A stretch of 35,341 bases of DNA from a virus: IMG/VR virus record IMGVR_UViG_3300025870_000037, positions 1 to 35,341 of that record; one strand, 5' to 3'. The position numbers and the translations under genes were made by a program. Below are positions 5,429-13,084 of this stretch, in pieces; the first letter of the stretch is position 1; every line of letters starts with the position of its first letter. The notes beneath the pieces are model-generated. The model was not told the DNA's origin. It was given only the letters and a program-made list of their open reading frames with translations, and did not search any database.

Positions 5429-5699
5429 CCGCAATTTGTTTGATGGCTCAACAGACCATCAACAATTTGAAAAACTTCTCGAAGAGGTTGAAGAGCTGCG
5501 GGTTAACATTCAGAATGACCAGTTAGTTATTGATGACATCGGAGATATTATTGTAGTGTTAATTAACATTGCCCACCGAAGCAAACTAACACTAGAGCAG
5601 TGCATGGAACACGCTTACAATGATATTAAAGATAGGAAAGGTAAGATGGTTGACGGCCTGTTTGTTAAAGAGCCTGTTGACGAGAGGGCAGGACAATGA
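5388..5699 (+). CDS. MazG-like nucleotide pyrophosphohydrolase, second of two
   Basis: This 103-residue protein is a clearer MazG-like member than its neighbour. FEKLLEEVEEL (residues ~28-38) supplies the EExxE metal site and DDIGDIIVVLINIA (~49-62) the ExxD-like second site. The C-terminal YNDIKDRKGKMVDGLFVKE is the usual phage MazG-like ending. The predicted role is hydrolysis of NTPs or dNTPs to nucleoside monophosphates, for house-cleaning or to adjust host nucleotide signals during infection. Its stop overlaps the next small gene (ATGA). Confidence 0.8.
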   Translation: MKTLEDKIVQWHHDRNLFDGSTDHQQFEKLLEEVEELRVNIQNDQLVIDDIGDIIVVLINIAHRSKLTLEQCMEHAYNDIKDRKGKMVDGLFVKEPVDERAGQ

Positions 5700-5809
5700 C
5701 TACAGCGGCAGTTGTCTTAGGACTTGCACTGGTTGGCGCTCCGATATGGTTGATTGGCGCTGCCTCTGTTGTGTGCTTCTTTGCGGAAATGTTTCATCCA
5801 TATAAATAA
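5696..5809 (+). CDS. Small hydrophobic membrane protein (37 aa)
   Basis: The frame MTTAAVVLGLALVGAPIWLI, then GAASVVCFFAEMFHPYK, begins in an ATGA overlap with the MazG-like gene. GAGGG lies about 10 bases upstream. Residues 4-31 are hydrophobic with a small break (GAP), enough for one long or two short membrane helices. No family is recognised. It ends the operon before the second promoter. Confidence 0.5.
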   Translation: MTTAAVVLGLALVGAPIWLIGAASVVCFFAEMFHPYK

Positions 5810-5822
5810 ATTGAAATAAAAC

Positions 5823-5851
5823 TTTACAAACGTAGTAACTTGTGGTACAAT
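5823..5851 (+). promoter_or_regulatory. Sigma70-type promoter for the replication module
   Basis: The -35 TTTACA (5823-5828) and -10 TACAAT (5846-5851) are 17 bases apart, one mismatch each from consensus. Transcription would start near 5858, about 33 bases before the ssDNA-binding protein gene. It resembles the promoter at 3755-3783 in spacing and in having a TTTAC-type -35, so both fit the host primary sigma factor. Confidence 0.75.
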
Positions 5852-5890
5852 GCCACTTCATTTTTAACACCAACGATAGGAAATATAAAC

Positions 5891-6316
5891 ATGGCTATAT
5901 TATCAGGAACAGCATACTGGGCAAGCGTAACTACCCCGAATACTACTTACGAACCAGTATACACAGTAAACTTAGTAGTAGATGAAGACACTGCACAAAG
6001 CTTTCGGTCTAAAGGTTTTGCAGTCAAGGACATGGACGAAGGCCCAGCGTTAGTAATCAAGCGCAAAGTTAATGGCCCCAACGGAATGGTACGCCAAGCA
6101 CCTAAGCTTGTTGATGCCAGCAAGAACCCCATTGATGAGCGTGTAGGTAACGGCTCTACAGTTAAGGTTCAGTACAAAGAGTGGGAATCTGTTTGGAAAG
6201 GTAAGACCTTCAAGGGCTTAGACTTCCAAGCTATGCAGGTTCTAGATTTGGTATCTGTCGGTACATCAGACGGCGGAGAGTTTGAAGTAGAAGATGAAAT
6301 GGAGGAAGCAATTTAA
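5891..6316 (+). CDS. Single-stranded DNA-binding protein, T7 gp2.5-like
   Basis: This is a 141-residue protein starting MAILSGTAYWASV. The start is set by TAGGA at 5877-5881 and by the promoter, which an extension to 5840 would overlap. It has the make-up of a phage OB-fold ssDNA-binding protein: N-terminal strands (AYWASVTTP, YTVNLVVDE), a basic aromatic middle (VKVQYKEWESVWKGKTFKG) and an acidic tail (EFEVEDEMEEAI) like the one that docks polymerase and helicase in T7. It is the first gene after the 5823 promoter and sits just before primase-helicase and polymerase, as expected. The family call rests on layout and context. Confidence 0.75.
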   Translation: MAILSGTAYWASVTTPNTTYEPVYTVNLVVDEDTAQSFRSKGFAVKDMDEGPALVIKRKVNGPNGMVRQAPKLVDASKNPIDERVGNGSTVKVQYKEWESVWKGKTFKGLDFQAMQVLDLVSVGTSDGGEFEVEDEMEEAI

Positions 6317-6549
6317 TGGGTACATATAAAGTAGGCGACACAGTATATGACGTATCTTTGCTAGACCAAGAAGCCCAAGGATTGTTTGGGCTTTTGAAGG
6401 ACGCAATGGTTAAGGTACAAATATCCAACAACGATGTACAGTTATATCAAGCAGCAGCTCAGCAGATTAAAGCTTTGTTTGAAGATAGGCTCACGGATGA
6501 AGCCATCACCGAAGATGCAGAGGAAGCTGAAATTGTAGTTGAAGACTAA
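6316..6549 (+). CDS. Small acidic protein between SSB and primase-helicase (77 aa)
   Basis: The sequence opens MGTYKVGDTVYDVSLLDQEAQGLF and ends in a Glu/Asp-rich tail (EDAEEAEIVVED). The YKVGDxxYDVSLLxxEAxxLF opening resembles a family of small phage and bacterial proteins (possibly DUF6447) of unknown function; the label is tentative. A helix of about 35 residues follows. The ATG shares a base with the SSB stop, so the two are translationally coupled. Confidence 0.65.
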   Translation: MGTYKVGDTVYDVSLLDQEAQGLFGLLKDAMVKVQISNNDVQLYQAAAQQIKALFEDRLTDEAITEDAEEAEIVVED

Positions 6550-6564
6550 CCTAAAGGTGACAAC

Positions 6565-8226
6565 ATGCCGTTTGTTAAATTCCATCTGCCGTGCCATGAC
6601 TGTGGCGGCAGTGACCCAGTAAGTCAGAACGATGACGGGTCAGCGTATTGCTTCAGTTGCAATACTTATTTTAAAAACTACGGCACATCGGAAGTGCAAC
6701 CACAAGATACTGTAACGGACTTTACAAAGTATCAAGCCAACGGAACCGGCAGTGGTTCCAGCTACAACTCCTTGACCGACAGGGGTATTAGTATTGAGAC
6801 AGCCAAAAAGTATGGCGTTAAATCTACTACCCTTAACGGCAAGGTTACTAGCCACCACTACCCTTACTTCCACAAGGGCGAAGAGGTAGCTACAAAAATT
6901 AGAAAGCTCAACAAGCAGTTTGCTTGGACGGGTAACTCTAAAGAAACAGGGCTGTTCGGAGAGCAGTTGTTTAAAGCAGGCGGTAAGTTTATTACAGTGG
7001 TAGAAGGAGAGTGTGATGCGATGGCAGCATACGAACTACTTGGAAGTAAGTGGCCTGTAGTATCTATAAAATCAGGAGCACAAGGAGGTGCTCGTGACGT
7101 TAAGAATAGTCTAGAGTTTTTAGAATCTTTTGATACAGTAGTGTTATGTTTCGATAGCGACACGGTGGGCAAGGACGGAGCCAAGGCAATTGCCAAGCTT
7201 CTCACCCCCAACAAGGCTAAGTTAATGACACTGCCCGAAGGGTTCAAAGACCCTAACGATATGCTCAAGGAACACAAGCATTCTATGTTTGTTAATTGTT
7301 TCTGGGATGCAAAAGTCTACACCCCTTCAGGGATTATGAACCTGTCCAGCCAGCTAGACGAGTACAAGCGTTTACGTACAGAAAAGCTTCCGTCAATCCC
7401 ATATCCTTGGGGTGGCTTAAACAAGAAGCTAGAAGGCATGAGAGCAGGTGAGCTAGTAACTCTTACTGGCGGCACTGGTCTTGGTAAGTCTTCTGTTACC
7501 AGAGAGCTAGAGCACTGGCTTATCAACCACACCAAAGATAACGTAGGCATTGTAGCTCTTGAAGAGAACTGGAGCCGCACTGCTGAGGGTATCATGGCTG
7601 TTGAAGCTAACGCCAAGCTACACCTAGACAGCGTTAAGAATAAGATGGGTGACGACAAGCTTGAACAATACTACCGCAAAGTATTTATGGGAGAGAACGA
7701 GGGGCGTGTTTGGATTCATGCCCACCTCGGTGTAAACAATCTAGAAGATATATTCAGCAAGCTACGCTACCTGATTGTTGGATTAGATTGTAAGTGGGTT
7801 GTAGTTGACCACCTTCATATGCTGGTGCTTCAAGCCTTGGAGGGCGATGAGCGCAAAGCTATTGACGGTATCATGCACCGACTACGTTCCCTTGTAGAAG
7901 AGACAGGTGCTGGTATGATACTAGTGTCCCACCTTCGTAGAGTTGAAGGCAACCGTGGACATGAGAACGGTATCGAGACAGGGCTGTCACACCTTCGAGG
8001 CTCTCAGAGTATCGCTCAGTTATCAGACTGTGTTATATCTCTAGAGCGAAATCAGCAATCAGAGGATGAGATTGAGGCATCAACCACTAAGGTGCGAGTG
8101 CTTAAATCTAGATACACTGGAGATGTTGGTGTGGCTTGCAGTCTTCTATACGATGCCGACACCGGTAGGCTACGAGAGATTGATGACGGTAATAACTATG
8201 ATGCCTTTGACGGAGACGAGCTATGA
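6565..8226 (+). CDS. Bifunctional DNA primase-helicase, T7 gp4-like
   Basis: This 553-residue replicative protein is close in length to T7 gp4 (566). The zinc-binding primase module has C10, C13, C29 and C32. A TOPRIM-type catalytic core carries VVEGECDA (E147) and CFDSD (D197, D199). The RecA-type helicase has Walker A GGTGLGKS (302-309) and Walker B WVVVDHLHML (D415). It unwinds the fork as a ring and lays down RNA primers for the polymerase encoded next. AAAGGTGA precedes the ATG. The stop overlaps the polymerase start by 4 bases. Confidence 0.95.
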   Translation: MPFVKFHLPCHDCGGSDPVSQNDDGSAYCFSCNTYFKNYGTSEVQPQDTVTDFTKYQANGTGSGSSYNSLTDRGISIETAKKYGVKSTTLNGKVTSHHYPYFHKGEEVATKIRKLNKQFAWTGNSKETGLFGEQLFKAGGKFITVVEGECDAMAAYELLGSKWPVVSIKSGAQGGARDVKNSLEFLESFDTVVLCFDSDTVGKDGAKAIAKLLTPNKAKLMTLPEGFKDPNDMLKEHKHSMFVNCFWDAKVYTPSGIMNLSSQLDEYKRLRTEKLPSIPYPWGGLNKKLEGMRAGELVTLTGGTGLGKSSVTRELEHWLINHTKDNVGIVALEENWSRTAEGIMAVEANAKLHLDSVKNKMGDDKLEQYYRKVFMGENEGRVWIHAHLGVNNLEDIFSKLRYLIVGLDCKWVVVDHLHMLVLQALEGDERKAIDGIMHRLRSLVEETGAGMILVSHLRRVEGNRGHENGIETGLSHLRGSQSIAQLSDCVISLERNQQSEDEIEASTTKVRVLKSRYTGDVGVACSLLYDADTGRLREIDDGNNYDAFDGDEL

Positions 8227-9980
8227 GTAACTTAGTGTTTGACATTGAGGCAGACGGACTTGACCCTACTAAAATCTTCTGTATTGTTGCTCAAGACGTA
8301 GACACAATGGATGTGTTTACATTTGACAACACCCAACTCGAAGAGGGCTACGGTCTACTTCGGGCCGCAGACAAACTAATTGGGCATAACATTATTGGCT
8401 ATGACCTTCCGGCAATTAAAAGTATTACCGGACTTGACCTAAGCAACAAGAAGATTGTAGATACACTTGTACTTTCTAGATTATTTAAACCAACCCGTGA
8501 GGGTGGTCATGGTCTAGAGTCTTGGGGTTATCGTCTCAAGTTTAGCAAGGGTGACTACGGTGACAACCAAGATGCTTGGGATGCTTACTGCCCTGAGATG
8601 TTAGAGTATTGTAAGCGTGATGTAGAACTGAACACTAAAGTATATCAGCAGTTGCGTGTCGAGAGCCGAGGCTTCACACCTACCGCAGTAAAGCTTGAGC
8701 ATTCAGTTGCTAAGATTATAGATGAGCAACGCCGCAATGGTTTTGAGTTGGATATGCGTAAAGCTATGCTGCTTGTTGCAATGTTCCAAGAGAAGCTTGA
8801 TGCTACAGAATCTGAAGTGCATGAGACATTCAGGCCCAAGATTATCGTAGATATTCTCAAGCCTAAGTATACTAAAAGCGGTAAGCTTGCTAAGGTTTCT
8901 GAAGGCCCTGAGGGTAAGGGTGTTAGGCTTACTGATGACGAGTATGATATCATGCTTCAAACCAACAAGCCTCTAAAGCGTGAGACACATATAGACTTTA
9001 ATCTAGGTTCCCGTAAGCAGATAGGTGAGTATCTTATTGATGCTGGTTGGACACCTAAGAACTTTACACCTACCGGACAGCCCATTGTTGATGAGGGCAC
9101 ACTGTCTAAGGTTAAAGATATACCCGAAGCTGCTTTGATTGCTAAGTATCTAATGCTTCAGAAGCGCTTGGCTCAGGTAAATAGCTGGATAAAAGCGGTT
9201 GAGCCTGACAACAGGGTGCGTGGTTATGTTAATCCTAACGGTGCGGTGACAGGCCGCATGACACACAGTCATCCCAACATGGCTCAAATCCCCAGCAGCA
9301 ACTCACCCTACGGTAAAGAGTGTAGGTCTTGTTGGACTGTAAAGTCTGGTAACAAGCTGGTAGGTATTGATGCTTCAGGCTTAGAACTTAGAATGCTTGC
9401 ACACTATATGAACGATAAGGAGTATACAAATGAAATCCTCAACGGTGATATTCACAGCGCTAACCAACGACTTGCAGGACTTGAATCAAGAAATCAGGCG
9501 AAGACTTTCATCTATGCCTTCCTCTACGGAGCAGGAAATGCAAAGCTTGGGTCAGTGGCTAAAGCAGGTCAAGCAAGAGGTAAACAACTGCGAGAACAGT
9601 TTCTTAATAGTGTCCCATCACTTAAATCTCTTGTCCAACGAGTACAACGAGACAGTAAAAAAGGATTCCTCAAGGGGCTAGATGGACGTAAGCTTTCTAT
9701 ACGCTCTGAACATGCAGCACTCAACACGCTGTTACAATCAGCAGGTGCTATAGTTATGAAGGAAGCACTGGTTGTACTAGAAAAAAAGATACGGCACTTA
9801 GATGCTAAGTTTGTAGCCAACGTCCATGACGAGTGGCAGATTGAATGCAGTGAACAAGATGCAGAAGCCGTAGGTCAAGCAGGTATTGATGCTATTGTCG
9901 AAGCAGGTAAGAACTTAAACTTAAACTGTCCCTTAGATGGGGACTTCAACATCGGAGATGGATGGCATGAAACCCACTAA
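8223..9980 (+). CDS. Family A DNA polymerase with 3'-5' exonuclease, T7 gp5-like
   Basis: This is a 585-residue replicative polymerase. Exonuclease motifs are FDIEADGLD (D7, E9), HNIIGYD (to D61) and YCKRDV (D133). Polymerase motif A is GIDASGLELR (D383), motif B is RNQAKTFIYAFLYG (K427, Y431, Y435), and motif C is VHDEW (D536, E537). The O-helix residue equivalent to E. coli Phe762 is Tyr431, as in T7. The protein is about 120 residues shorter than T7 gp5. Much of the loss falls before motif A, where T7 has its thioredoxin-binding loop, so thioredoxin dependence is uncertain. It overlaps its neighbours on both sides. Confidence 0.95.
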   Translation: MSNLVFDIEADGLDPTKIFCIVAQDVDTMDVFTFDNTQLEEGYGLLRAADKLIGHNIIGYDLPAIKSITGLDLSNKKIVDTLVLSRLFKPTREGGHGLESWGYRLKFSKGDYGDNQDAWDAYCPEMLEYCKRDVELNTKVYQQLRVESRGFTPTAVKLEHSVAKIIDEQRRNGFELDMRKAMLLVAMFQEKLDATESEVHETFRPKIIVDILKPKYTKSGKLAKVSEGPEGKGVRLTDDEYDIMLQTNKPLKRETHIDFNLGSRKQIGEYLIDAGWTPKNFTPTGQPIVDEGTLSKVKDIPEAALIAKYLMLQKRLAQVNSWIKAVEPDNRVRGYVNPNGAVTGRMTHSHPNMAQIPSSNSPYGKECRSCWTVKSGNKLVGIDASGLELRMLAHYMNDKEYTNEILNGDIHSANQRLAGLESRNQAKTFIYAFLYGAGNAKLGSVAKAGQARGKQLREQFLNSVPSLKSLVQRVQRDSKKGFLKGLDGRKLSIRSEHAALNTLLQSAGAIVMKEALVVLEKKIRHLDAKFVANVHDEWQIECSEQDAEAVGQAGIDAIVEAGKNLNLNCPLDGDFNIGDGWHETH

Positions 9981-10392
9981 AGCAGACAGAAAGAAGTTCG
10001 ACCTTGACCTAGCATACGGAGAGGTGCGAGAAGATAAAATTGCAGCGATGCTTACAGGAAAGAAGATAGAAGTTAAATCAGAGCGTGACCTGTGGCAGAA
10101 GACAGGCAACATATGTATTGAGTATAAGTCATACGGTAAGCCGTCAGGTATTGACGCAACTGAATCTGACTACTGGTTCCATAACTTATGTATCGGTGAT
10201 GATGAATACTGTACACTTGTGTTTAACACTGCTACACTCAAGAAGATTGTCAAGCGCCTAGATAGTTTTAAAACTGTGTCGGGTGGTGACAACAGGGCAA
10301 GCCAGATGTACCTGTTAAACCTTCAGAAGCTATTCTCTTCTGACGTAATCAAAGCATTCAAGGAGTTAGAAGATGAACCAGAAGCCGCTTAA
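9967..10392 (+). CDS. Putative PD-(D/E)XK-fold protein beside DNA polymerase (141 aa)
   Basis: The start MKPTKADRKK at 9967 lies 9 bases after GGAG (9954-9957); ATG 9958 is too close and 9937 lies deep in the polymerase gene. The N-terminal third (FDLDLAYGEVREDKIAAML, then KKIEVKSERD) has the acidic residues followed by ExK expected of restriction-endonuclease-like folds. GNICIEYKSYGKPSGI follows. Proteins of this look are frequent in phage replication modules, and a nuclease or structure-specific DNA-binding role is inferred. It overlaps both the polymerase (14 bases) and the exonuclease gene (20 bases). Confidence 0.6.
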   Translation: MKPTKADRKKFDLDLAYGEVREDKIAAMLTGKKIEVKSERDLWQKTGNICIEYKSYGKPSGIDATESDYWFHNLCIGDDEYCTLVFNTATLKKIVKRLDSFKTVSGGDNRASQMYLLNLQKLFSSDVIKAFKELEDEPEAA

Positions 10393-11236
10393 TACTATAG
10401 TCCCTGACATCTATGGGCTGCTTGAAAACCTTTCAAACGGAGAGCCTCTTCCAATAACGGAGGAGGCGCTTGATGAAACGATGGCATCTATGAAAGAAGC
10501 TATCCTTCATTGGGCAACACCAAGACCCAGAGACACTGACTTCACTGTCCGAATGTCTAACGTAGGTAAGCCATCTCGCCAGATGTGGTTTGAAAAGCGT
10601 GACCCCAATGGCCGTGGAAGTGTTGATGGCGCAACGCAGATTAAGTTTCTATACGGTCATGTGCTTGAAGAGATTGTACTTATGCTTGTACGAATGGCAC
10701 AGCACAACGTCACCGACGAGCAGAAAGAAGTTACAGTCAACGGTATTGTAGGACACATGGACTGTAAGATTAACGGTCAGGTAGTAGACGTTAAGTCTGC
10801 ATCCAAGTTTGCTTTCAATAAGTTTGTCAAAGGAACGCTGGCTGACGATGACCCCTTCGGTTACTTAGGACAGCTTGCCGGTTACGAGAAAGCAGAGGGC
10901 ACAGACAAGGGTGGGTTTCTTGTTATCAACAAAGAGAGTGGTGAGCTTTGTATGTATGTGCCGGATGATTTAGATAAGCCGAACATAGATACTAAAATAA
11001 ATACGCTGCTAGACGAATTAAAACTTGACACGCCACCAGAACTATGCTATACTCCCACACCTGATGGCAAGAAAGGAAACATGCAATTGCCTAAAGGTTG
11101 TACGTGGTGTAAGTATAAGTATGAATGCCACAAGGATGCCAACGATGGAGCTGGCCTCAGAACTTTCAAATACTCTACAGGATATAAATATCTAACTCAC
11201 GTAGAGGCAGAACCAAAGGTGGATGAGATACTATGA
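10373..11236 (+). CDS. PD-(D/E)XK exonuclease, RecB/Cas4-like
   Basis: This is a 287-residue nuclease. The core reads YGHVLEEIV (H96, E99), VGHMDCKI (D130), VVDVKSAS (D139, K141) and the QLAGY motif (Q167, Y171), the ordered signature of RecB-like exonucleases. A Cys patch near the C-terminus (LCYT..., KGCTWCKYKYEC) could hold a metal or Fe-S cluster, although Cas4 proteins place one ligand near the N-terminus. It probably degrades DNA ends for recombination or recycles host DNA into nucleotides, the job done by gp6 in T7. AAGGAG stands 8 bases upstream. Confidence 0.85.
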   Translation: MNQKPLNTIVPDIYGLLENLSNGEPLPITEEALDETMASMKEAILHWATPRPRDTDFTVRMSNVGKPSRQMWFEKRDPNGRGSVDGATQIKFLYGHVLEEIVLMLVRMAQHNVTDEQKEVTVNGIVGHMDCKINGQVVDVKSASKFAFNKFVKGTLADDDPFGYLGQLAGYEKAEGTDKGGFLVINKESGELCMYVPDDLDKPNIDTKINTLLDELKLDTPPELCYTPTPDGKKGNMQLPKGCTWCKYKYECHKDANDGAGLRTFKYSTGYKYLTHVEAEPKVDEIL

Positions 11237-11520
11237 ATCGCAAGAAGTCTAAGCGTATAAGGAAACATGCAGAAACTTTGCAGATTGCATGGCTTAAAAG
11301 TCTCCTCAATGACGAGGAGGCTTCTAAGATTACTAAAGATAACTTCAAAGACATGCTGCCTAAACAAACACACTTGTGGGCGCAAGGCACAATACACACT
11401 AGCTTTTACACACTGAAGTGGCTAAGCAATAAAATAAAACAATTAATAAAAATCTTTCCCGACAAGGATGTTGAGGACGTAACTCCTCAAGACATTGCAT
11501 GGAAGATGGAGCAGCGATGA
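11233..11520 (+). CDS. Hypothetical basic protein (95 aa)
   Basis: The gene lies between exonuclease and endonuclease I and overlaps each by 4 bases (ATGA). The N-terminus is very basic (MNRKKSKRIRKHAETLQ), followed by helices and a short acidic segment near the end (DKDVEDVTPQD). No recognised family. Position and charge suggest a DNA-associated accessory protein; this is inference only. Confidence 0.65.
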   Translation: MNRKKSKRIRKHAETLQIAWLKSLLNDEEASKITKDNFKDMLPKQTHLWAQGTIHTSFYTLKWLSNKIKQLIKIFPDKDVEDVTPQDIAWKMEQR

Positions 11521-11993
11521 AAAAAATACGAAAGGGATATAGGAAACCGAGGGTGAAGCGCCCAGTTGAAAAGGACTTAGTTAAAGGCTATGACTCGAAC
11601 TGGGAATATGAGCTGCACTCTGGCATCCTAGATTCTTGGGAGTTTCATGCCGACAAAGTTGAGTACACTGTTACACACAAGTATGAGCCAGACTTTGTTA
11701 AAGAAATAGACGGCAAGAAAATACTGCTTGAAGCGAAGGGTCGGTTTTGGGACAGCGCAGAATACTCTAAGTATATCTGGATAGCAAAAGTTTTACCGAC
11801 TGACGTTGAGCTGGTGTTTTTGTTTGCTAATCCCAATGCCCCAATGCCTGCTTCCAAGGTACGTAAAGATGGAACAAGACGGTCACACGGTGAGTGGGCC
11901 TCTGCAAATAACTTTAAATGGTTTAGTGAAGATAGTATACCTGATGACTGGATTAACACAAAAAAGAAAGAGGATTTTAAAGATGAGCATTAA
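11517..11993 (+). CDS. Endonuclease I (Holliday junction resolvase), T7 gp3-like
   Basis: This 158-residue protein aligns with T7 endonuclease I over its core. It has a catalytic Glu in NWEYEL (E30), Asp in KYEPDF (D59), and the LLEAKG pair (E72, K74). The C-terminal RRSHGEWASANNFKWFSEDSIP corresponds to T7's SYGEF...IPAEW region. It cuts branched DNA, resolves recombination junctions and helps degrade host DNA. The start at 11517 is set by GGAG (11508-11511). A Lys/Arg-rich first 20 residues may add DNA affinity. Confidence 0.9.
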   Translation: MKKIRKGYRKPRVKRPVEKDLVKGYDSNWEYELHSGILDSWEFHADKVEYTVTHKYEPDFVKEIDGKKILLEAKGRFWDSAEYSKYIWIAKVLPTDVELVFLFANPNAPMPASKVRKDGTRRSHGEWASANNFKWFSEDSIPDDWINTKKKEDFKDEH

Positions 11994-12576
11994 TGACGCA
12001 ACACCACAAGACTGGGACAGGGTTAGAGAAACAGGAGAGCCTACGTTTGAAAGCTACATGGAGCGTTTAGAATCTAAATATGTTTATGATAGCACAGAAG
12101 ATTACGGCAAAGAAGTTACGAGCGATGCTGGAGACTTTGCAGATTGTTGGGCTGAGCCTAAAAAAGGAAGAGGCATAGATGCGTGGATGAAGGCAGCTCA
12201 CAAAGAATCGGACATTGAACCGGACACGGTGAGAATCCCTGCACACTACGACATGACTACAGAAGAGGGCAGACAGGAAGTGTGGGAGATGTTTGCTAAC
12301 GTAAATCAGGACGATGACGATGAAGACGATGATGATGATTACGAAGACGAGTATGATGCAGTCATCCGCCCTGAGCACTACAACTCAGGGAATATAGAGT
12401 GTATTGAAGCTATAGAAGAGTCTATGTCCAGTGTTGCATTCAAGGGCTACCTCAAGGGTAACTGCATTAAGTACCTGTGGCGCTACGACTACAAAGGCAA
12501 GCAGGTAGAAGACCTACAGAAAGCGGGTTGGTACTTGAACAAGCTAACAAAAATGGTTGCCGAGGAGAATAGCTGA
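11983..12576 (+). CDS. DUF3310 protein, T7 gp1.7 (nucleotide kinase)-like
   Basis: This is a 197-residue protein with GAGG about 9 bases before the start. Residues ~127-190 are the DUF3310 domain: RPEHYNSGNIECIEAI, then FKGYLKGNCIKYLWRY and the closing DLQKAGWYLNKL. In T7 this family is represented by gp1.7, shown to be a nucleotide kinase. Residues 1-105 have no recognised fold. The two parts are joined by an extremely acidic linker (~109-125, nearly all Asp/Glu). The likely role is nucleotide metabolism, in keeping with the neighbouring RNR and MazG genes. Confidence 0.8.
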   Translation: MSINDATPQDWDRVRETGEPTFESYMERLESKYVYDSTEDYGKEVTSDAGDFADCWAEPKKGRGIDAWMKAAHKESDIEPDTVRIPAHYDMTTEEGRQEVWEMFANVNQDDDDEDDDDDYEDEYDAVIRPEHYNSGNIECIEAIEESMSSVAFKGYLKGNCIKYLWRYDYKGKQVEDLQKAGWYLNKLTKMVAEENS

Positions 12577-12764
12577 TGGACAGACAACCAGTGTTTGAGT
12601 TTATACACTATCCAGAGTTCGGAGAAGCAGAGAGAGTATGTCCAGCAGTCAAGATAGTCTATACGATATATAGTGACGGGCAAACAGTACATGACATGAG
12701 AGAGCAGTTCAATTACTTTTTAAAAGCCTGCTCCTACCACATACCACTAGATGAGGAAGAATAA
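12576..12764 (+). CDS. Hypothetical small protein (62 aa)
   Basis: The ATG overlaps the stop of the DUF3310 gene (TGATG), and GAGGAG lies 8-9 bases upstream. The sequence starts MDRQPVFEFIHYPEFGE, contains a strand-like VKIVYTIYSDGQT and ends in LDEEE. No recognised family. It overlaps the next gene by 14 bases. Confidence 0.6.
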   Translation: MDRQPVFEFIHYPEFGEAERVCPAVKIVYTIYSDGQTVHDMREQFNYFLKACSYHIPLDEEE

Positions 12765-12924
12765 AAGAATACCACTGAAGGGTGGCGCAGAGTGGGATGC
12801 TCTTACTAACGCTAAAAAACTTTATTGCTATTTAAAAAAGTCTGGAGTTGCTAAGAGCATTAAACGAGGTTACAACAAACGATTTAGGCGAGAGGGTAAG
12901 CGTGAAACAAAAGACATTAGCTAA
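12751..12924 (+). CDS. Small, very basic protein (57 aa)
   Basis: ATG at 12751 opens a frame starting MRKNKRIPLKGGAEWDAL and running to KRETKDIS. About a third of the residues are Lys or Arg. It has a helical middle (LTNAKKLYCYLKKSG) and a basic C-terminal half. Nucleic-acid binding is likely on charge alone. No family recognised. The gene overlaps both neighbours. Confidence 0.55.
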   Translation: MRKNKRIPLKGGAEWDALTNAKKLYCYLKKSGVAKSIKRGYNKRFRREGKRETKDIS

Positions 12925-13084
12925 GTGGTGGCGGATATGGGCCAAAAGTTTAGGTGAAAAGGTGGGCGAGACAGATAAGCAAGCTAATACTGTTGCTGGT
13001 ATTAGGACGGTTTGGTGGCTTACCCACATGATTACATGCATCTTTATTATTGCAGGCAACGTAAAGTCACTGGGTCTTTTATAA
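12902..13084 (+). CDS. Predicted single-pass membrane protein (60 aa), GTG start
   Basis: GTG at 12902, preceded by GAGAGGG, is preferred over the ATG at 12848, which lies deep in the previous gene and has no ribosome site. The protein has a basic amphipathic N-terminal half (MKQKTLAKWWRIWAKSL) and one membrane helix near residues ~37-53 (TVWWLTHMITCIFIIAG). It could be a small inner-membrane effector or holin-like product. The start choice is moderately certain. Confidence 0.5.
   Translation: MKQKTLAKWWRIWAKSLGEKVGETDKQANTVAGIRTVWWLTHMITCIFIIAGNVKSLGLL

Noticed and set aside
5840-5890. N-terminal extension of the ssDNA-binding protein to 5840
   Set aside because: It would begin within the promoter at 5823-5851 and upstream of the expected transcript start. 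TAGGA before 5891 marks the real start.
12848-12901. Upstream ATG (12848) for the 60-aa membrane protein
   Set aside because: It lies inside the preceding basic-protein gene without a ribosome site. GTG at 12902 has GAGAGGG upstream.
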